NCBI GenBank assembly: GCA_011389865.1
Contig: JAABTL010000005.1
Location: 62,001 to 126,000, forward strand
Length of the DNA stretch: 64,000 nucleotides
Source: Trueperaceae bacterium
GTDB lineage: Bacteria > Deinococcota > Deinococci > Deinococcales > Trueperaceae
Reading direction: 5' to 3'
Shown here: in pieces, positions 59,787 through 64,000 of the stretch
Layout: the number at the start of each line of letters is the position of its first letter
How positions within the stretch are numbered: position 1 is the stretch's first letter
Made by a program: the position numbers and the translations under genes
Notes under the pieces: model-generated
Database searches by the model: none
What the model was told of the DNA's origin: nothing
Seen by the model: the letters and a program-made list of their open reading frames with translations, nothing else

Positions 59787-61154
59787 ATGATCAGTCGCCT
59801 GAAGGCCGCATGGGAGGACCTGAACTCGAGCTACTGGTTCGTGCCGGCCACCCTCGGTCTCGGCGCGTTCCTGCTGTCGCTGGTCACCCTCGCGATCGAC
59901 CGCCGCCTGTCGCAGGCCTGGCTCCAGCGTCTCGACCTGGACGTGTTGCCGGTGATCCAGAGCGAGGGGGCGCGCTCGGTGCTCACGACGGTCGCGTCCT
60001 CGATGATCACCGTGGCCGGCGTCGTGTTCTCGCTGACGCTGCTCGTCCTGACCCAGGCGTCGAGCCAGTTCGGGCCACGCTTGCTCAACAACTACATGCG
60101 CGACCGTACCAATCAGTTCGTCCTCGGCATCTTCGTCGCGACCTTCGTGTACGCCCTGTTGGTCTTGCGGGTGGTGACCGGCGGCGACGGCGAGGTCGGC
60201 ATCGACCCGTTCGTACCGAACCTCTCGGTGATGGTCGCCCTGGTGCTGACCTTCTTCACGGTCGCCATCCTGGTCTACTTCTTCCACCACACCGCCCAGA
60301 GCATCCGTGTCACCCACGTCCTGGGCGAGCTAGACGCCGCCTTGCGGCGGCGGCTGGAGGCGCTCGCCGAGCGCGAACCGGACGACGACGGCGACCGCGA
60401 GGACCCGGAGGCGATCGCGTCGGCGATCCCCCTCGGCTTCCGCGACGACCTCGGCGTGATCGCCGCGCGCCGCGGCGGCTACCTGCAGTCCGTGGACGCC
60501 GACGCGCTGGTGGCCAGCGCCGGCGAGGAGGAAGCCGTGGTCCGGATCATCCCGATCGTCGGCGCGTTCGTGATGCGTGGCGCACCGCTCGCGGAGGTGC
60601 ACCCTGCCACGGCCGCCGACGGACTCGACGAGGCCGTCCACCTGGCCGTCTCGATCGGCCCCGACCGGAGCCTGACGCAGGACCTCGCCTTCTACTTCGA
60701 CGAGTTCCTCGAGATCGCGCTGCGCGCGCTGTCACCGAGCATGAACGACCCGTTCACGGCCCGCTCGTGCATCGACCGGATCGGCCAGGGCCTCCTGCTG
60801 CTCGACCGGCGCCGCCCGCCAAGGCAGATGCACGTCGACGATGACGGTGTGGTGCGGGCCTTCGTGCCGTTGCAGGGCTCGGGCTCGCTCACCCGCCACG
60901 TGCTGTCCGAGCTGCGGCGCGCCAGCGACGGCAACCTGTTCGTGACCCAGCATCTGCTCGAGACGCTCGTGGCCCTGCGCCGGGCCATGCGCGGCACCGC
61001 CATGCGGATCGCCATCGACGACGAGCTGGCGGCGATCGTGCCGACCGCCGCGGGCAACGTCGCGGAGCGCGATCACGCGAGCCTGCGCGCGATGGTGGCG
61101 CACGCCGAGGCGACGGATGCCCGCGACGACGCCTCGGCGGCGCCGAACCCCTAG
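59787..61154 (+). CDS. DUF2254 membrane protein
   Basis: 'SYWFVPATLGLGAFLLSLVTLAIDR', 'QASSQFGPRLLNNYMRDRTNQFVLGIFVATFVYALLVL'; TATGGT-N5-ATG. Confidence 0.9.
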   Translation: MISRLKAAWEDLNSSYWFVPATLGLGAFLLSLVTLAIDRRLSQAWLQRLDLDVLPVIQSEGARSVLTTVASSMITVAGVVFSLTLLVLTQASSQFGPRLLNNYMRDRTNQFVLGIFVATFVYALLVLRVVTGGDGEVGIDPFVPNLSVMVALVLTFFTVAILVYFFHHTAQSIRVTHVLGELDAALRRRLEALAEREPDDDGDREDPEAIASAIPLGFRDDLGVIAARRGGYLQSVDADALVASAGEEEAVVRIIPIVGAFVMRGAPLAEVHPATAADGLDEAVHLAVSIGPDRSLTQDLAFYFDEFLEIALRALSPSMNDPFTARSCIDRIGQGLLLLDRRRPPRQMHVDDDGVVRAFVPLQGSGSLTRHVLSELRRASDGNLFVTQHLLETLVALRRAMRGTAMRIAIDDELAAIVPTAAGNVAERDHASLRAMVAHAEATDARDDASAAPNP

Positions 61155-61615
61155 CCGGCCGGCCCGGGGTCCGAGCGTGGGTCGCCCAGCCAGCGGCTGT
61201 AGAACAACTCGGGATCGCCCGGATCGAGGTCGTCGACCATGCCGCTGCGCCGGTACCCGAGCCCCTCGAGCAGGCGCTGCATCGGCAGGTTGGAGCGGTT
61301 GGTCGAGGTGAAGATCCGGGGCGTGCGGCACGCCCTTTCGGCCTGCCGCATCAACGCCCGCCCGATGCCCTGACGTCTGCGTTCGGGGTGCACCGTGAGC
61401 ATCGCGACGAAACCGCGCTCGAAGAAGCCGTGGTCCAGCACGACGCAGCCGACGACGACGCCCAACTCGAGGGCGACGAAGGTCTGCCCCGCCGCCACGC
61501 GCTCGGCGATGAACCTTCGCCGCCCCTCGTCGGTCGCCGCGACCGGGTCGACGGCCTCGATGGCGGCAACGTCGGCGCGATCGGCGGGGCGAATCCTCAC
61601 GCGAGCCTTAGGCAT
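61151..61615 (-). CDS. GNAT acetyltransferase
   Basis: 'FVAMLTVHPERRRQGIGRALMRQAERAC'; TAGCAT-N7-ATG (61615). Confidence 0.88.
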   Translation of the reverse strand: MPKARVRIRPADRADVAAIEAVDPVAATDEGRRRFIAERVAAGQTFVALELGVVVGCVVLDHGFFERGFVAMLTVHPERRRQGIGRALMRQAERACRTPRIFTSTNRSNLPMQRLLEGLGYRRSGMVDDLDPGDPELFYSRWLGDPRSDPGPAG

Positions 61616-61648
61616 CGCCGCCATGCTACGCGCCTTCGCACCCGGCCC

Positions 61649-63958
61649 TCATTCGCCCACGTACCACCGCACCTCGTCGATCATCGCCTCGCCCGCGCCG
61701 CCGCCGACCTCGATGGCGAGGCCCCACAGTTCGCTGCCCTCGAAGGCGCCGTCGGGCGCACCCTCGGGCTGCGACACGGACCGCTCGAACGCCGAGAACG
61801 GCAGCCGCACGCGCGTCCAGCCCTCGGCGTCGTCGACGAAGCTGGCCTCGAAGCGGGCGGAGGTGTCGGGCGCCTGGTAGACGCGCACGTAGTCGATGAC
61901 CATCTCCTGCGGGAAGGTGGTCGTGCCGTCCGGGTAGCCGGGCCAGTGCCCGCCGACCGCGACGTTGAGGATGAGGAAGTGCGGGTGGTCGAACACCCAG
62001 CGCGCGCCCGGCGAAAGGTCTGCGGGGGTCACCGTCGAGTACTCGATGCCGTCGACCGACCAGGTGATGCCCGCCGGCGACCAGTCGATGGCGTAGACAT
62101 GGAAGTCGTCGGCGAACGCCTCGCCGCCCGGCAGCGTCGTGCCACGGCCGATCGCGTTGCCACCCGAGTAGCCGGGCCCGTGGATCGTGCCGTGCACGCG
62201 CTCGGGCTCGCGGCCGACGTTCTCCATGATGTCGATCTCGCCCGACTCGGGCCAGCCGACCTCGGCGATGTCGTTGCCCAGCATCCAGAAGGCCGGCCAC
62301 AGGCCCTGACCGGTGGGGATCCTCAGCCGCGCCTCGATGCGCCCGTAGGTCACCTCGACGGCGCCGGCGGTGATGATGCGGGCCGACGTGTACTCGCAGG
62401 GTGCGTCGTAGTAGCACGGCGGCGCGTCGCCGCCCGACTCCAGCGCCCGGATGACCAGGTTCCCCTCGCCGTCGAGGGCGAGGTTGGCGGGGTCGTCGGT
62501 GTAGGCCTGCCGCTCGGCATTGCCCCAGCCGGGGATGCCGTTGGCGGTGCCGTCGCCGATCTCGGGCGTCCACACGCTCGGGTCGGGGAGCGTGCCGGCC
62601 GGGCCGTCGAACTCGTCGGACCAGGCGAGCTCCCAGGGGCGCGTGTCGTCGCGCCCGTCGAGGACCTCGACGCGCACGTCGCGGCCGCTGCCGTCGCCGT
62701 GGAACCAGAACTCGAGGCCGTCGGCGTGGGTCGCATCGCGCGCCAGGGGGAAGTCGGCGCGGACCTCGCCCGACCCCTCCCAGGCGAAGGACAGCGCGCC
62801 CTCGAAGCTCGCCGGCTGCCCGGGGCGCGCGTCGGCGGCGGTCGAGAGCAGCTCGACGGCGCGCGCGGTGGTGCCCTCGCCGGCCGCGAAGCCGTCGGCG
62901 CCGTCACCGAACTCGGCGATCAGGTCGGGGTCGAAGGGATCGGCGTCCTGGATCTCGATCACGGCGCGCCGCTGGAAACCGAGGGCACCACCGCGGGGAC
63001 CGTCGAGCACCGCCAGCGCGCGCTCGTCGCCCTCGTGGCGGCCGTCGGGGAGCGTCCGGAAGGTGACCGTGGCCTCGGTGACGCCGGGCGGGAACACCAC
63101 CAGCTCGTTGGCGGGGACCAGGTCGCGGAACGCCGTGGCCTCGTCCGCCTGGACGAAGACGCGCACCGAGACCGCCTCGTCGCTCGCCTCGGAGAGCACG
63201 ACCGTGAGCTCGCCCTCGGCGCCCTCGTCGACCCTCGTGAGGGCCTCGGCGAACTCGATCGCCACCACGCCCTCGGTGACGACGCCGGAGTCGCCGTACG
63301 CCTCTACCCGGGCCACGTGGCTCGTGCCCTCGCCGGGCGGGAACCCGAGCGCCCAACCCGAGGCCTCGTTCAGGCCGAGGCCGTCGTTGGGGGCGCCGCC
63401 GGGCTGGAAGTCGCTGCGCCGCGCGAACGACGAGAAGGGGATCTCGATGAGGCGCCACTCGGTGGTGTCGTCGACGAAGCGGTGGAACCAGCGCTCGGCG
63501 CTGTCGCCGGTCAAGCTAGGGTTGCGGTTGTCGAAGAGGTCGACCTGGACCGTGCCGCCGCGCCCGTCGCCGGCGTACCAGAAGCGCAGGCCGACATACC
63601 CAGAGAGGTCCACCGGGATCCAGCGCGTCATCGCGTCGTCGGCGAAGGCCTGGGTGAAGCCGCCCCACGAGGCGATGCGGTGGTCGACGCGCAGGACGTG
63701 CTCGACACCCTCCTGCTCGGGTAGCGCCAGGGGGTCGCCGGGCTCGATGGCGACGGCCGAGAGCGCCAGCGCGCCGCCACCGTCCTGCCAGGTGCTGAAG
63801 CCGATGGGGTTTTCGAAGGCGTCGCGGGCGGCCGGGACGCCGCCCTCGAAGTCGACGAGGCGCAGGGCGGGCTCTTCCTGGGCCACCGCCAGCGCGACGA
63901 GCGCACCGAGCGCGATCGCCGCGACGGTGGCCAGAACTCTCGGGATGCGGATGGTCAT
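61649..63958 (-). CDS. Secreted GH16 glycoside hydrolase with CBM-like and Calx-beta-like domains
   Basis: Signal peptide; GH16 catalytic motif 'SGEIDIMENVG'; repeated beta-sandwich segments flank the catalytic domain. Confidence 0.88.
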   Translation of the reverse strand: MTIRIPRVLATVAAIALGALVALAVAQEEPALRLVDFEGGVPAARDAFENPIGFSTWQDGGGALALSAVAIEPGDPLALPEQEGVEHVLRVDHRIASWGGFTQAFADDAMTRWIPVDLSGYVGLRFWYAGDGRGGTVQVDLFDNRNPSLTGDSAERWFHRFVDDTTEWRLIEIPFSSFARRSDFQPGGAPNDGLGLNEASGWALGFPPGEGTSHVARVEAYGDSGVVTEGVVAIEFAEALTRVDEGAEGELTVVLSEASDEAVSVRVFVQADEATAFRDLVPANELVVFPPGVTEATVTFRTLPDGRHEGDERALAVLDGPRGGALGFQRRAVIEIQDADPFDPDLIAEFGDGADGFAAGEGTTARAVELLSTAADARPGQPASFEGALSFAWEGSGEVRADFPLARDATHADGLEFWFHGDGSGRDVRVEVLDGRDDTRPWELAWSDEFDGPAGTLPDPSVWTPEIGDGTANGIPGWGNAERQAYTDDPANLALDGEGNLVIRALESGGDAPPCYYDAPCEYTSARIITAGAVEVTYGRIEARLRIPTGQGLWPAFWMLGNDIAEVGWPESGEIDIMENVGREPERVHGTIHGPGYSGGNAIGRGTTLPGGEAFADDFHVYAIDWSPAGITWSVDGIEYSTVTPADLSPGARWVFDHPHFLILNVAVGGHWPGYPDGTTTFPQEMVIDYVRVYQAPDTSARFEASFVDDAEGWTRVRLPFSAFERSVSQPEGAPDGAFEGSELWGLAIEVGGGAGEAMIDEVRWYVGE

Positions 63959-64000
63959 GGTCGGCTCCCTTCGGGATGGTTCGGACGTTCGGTCGAGGCG

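Overview
High-GC bacterial chromosome segment (about 64 kb), gene-dense. Gene content and the recurrent TAnnnT-N5-7-start (leaderless) promoter layout suggest Deinococcota or a relative; this is inference, as no rRNA or marker gene is present. Recognisable modules: (1) a TPP riboswitch with thiB, separated by about 8 kb from thiP-thiQ-thiN; (2) a minus-strand operon of a heterodimeric ABC exporter plus a full-length homologue of the eukaryotic phosphorylase-kinase alpha/beta regulatory subunit; (3) a LacI-regulated sugar ABC transporter, glycosyltransferase and GH13_18-like sugar phosphorylase operon; (4) archaeal-type (AspRS2-like) aspartyl-tRNA synthetase preceded by a 20-codon leader peptide containing Asp-Asp-Asn-Arg-Asp and a strong intrinsic terminator, a candidate ribosome-mediated attenuator; (5) an NHEJ-like operon with LigD split into three genes (PE, ligase, polymerase) plus an MBL-fold hydrolase and a DUF72 protein, without Ku; (6) tdk, an SLC13 permease, hslVU, mmsA; (7) acuC-type deacetylase divergent from an ADP-forming acyl-CoA synthetase and a CoA-transferase-GNAT fusion; (8) aclB-aclA (ATP-citrate lyase) with monomeric IDH; (9) a peptide ABC transporter, PPi-type PFK, and a tartrate/TTT cluster with a GntR regulator; (10) a GH16 enzyme apparently inserted inside a carbohydrate-binding-like domain. 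Several intergenic regions carry tandem arrays of short hairpins, the clearest being six consecutive hairpins directly after hslU. No CRISPR, IS, tRNA or rRNA was recognised. All homology calls come from motif and sequence recall without database searches.
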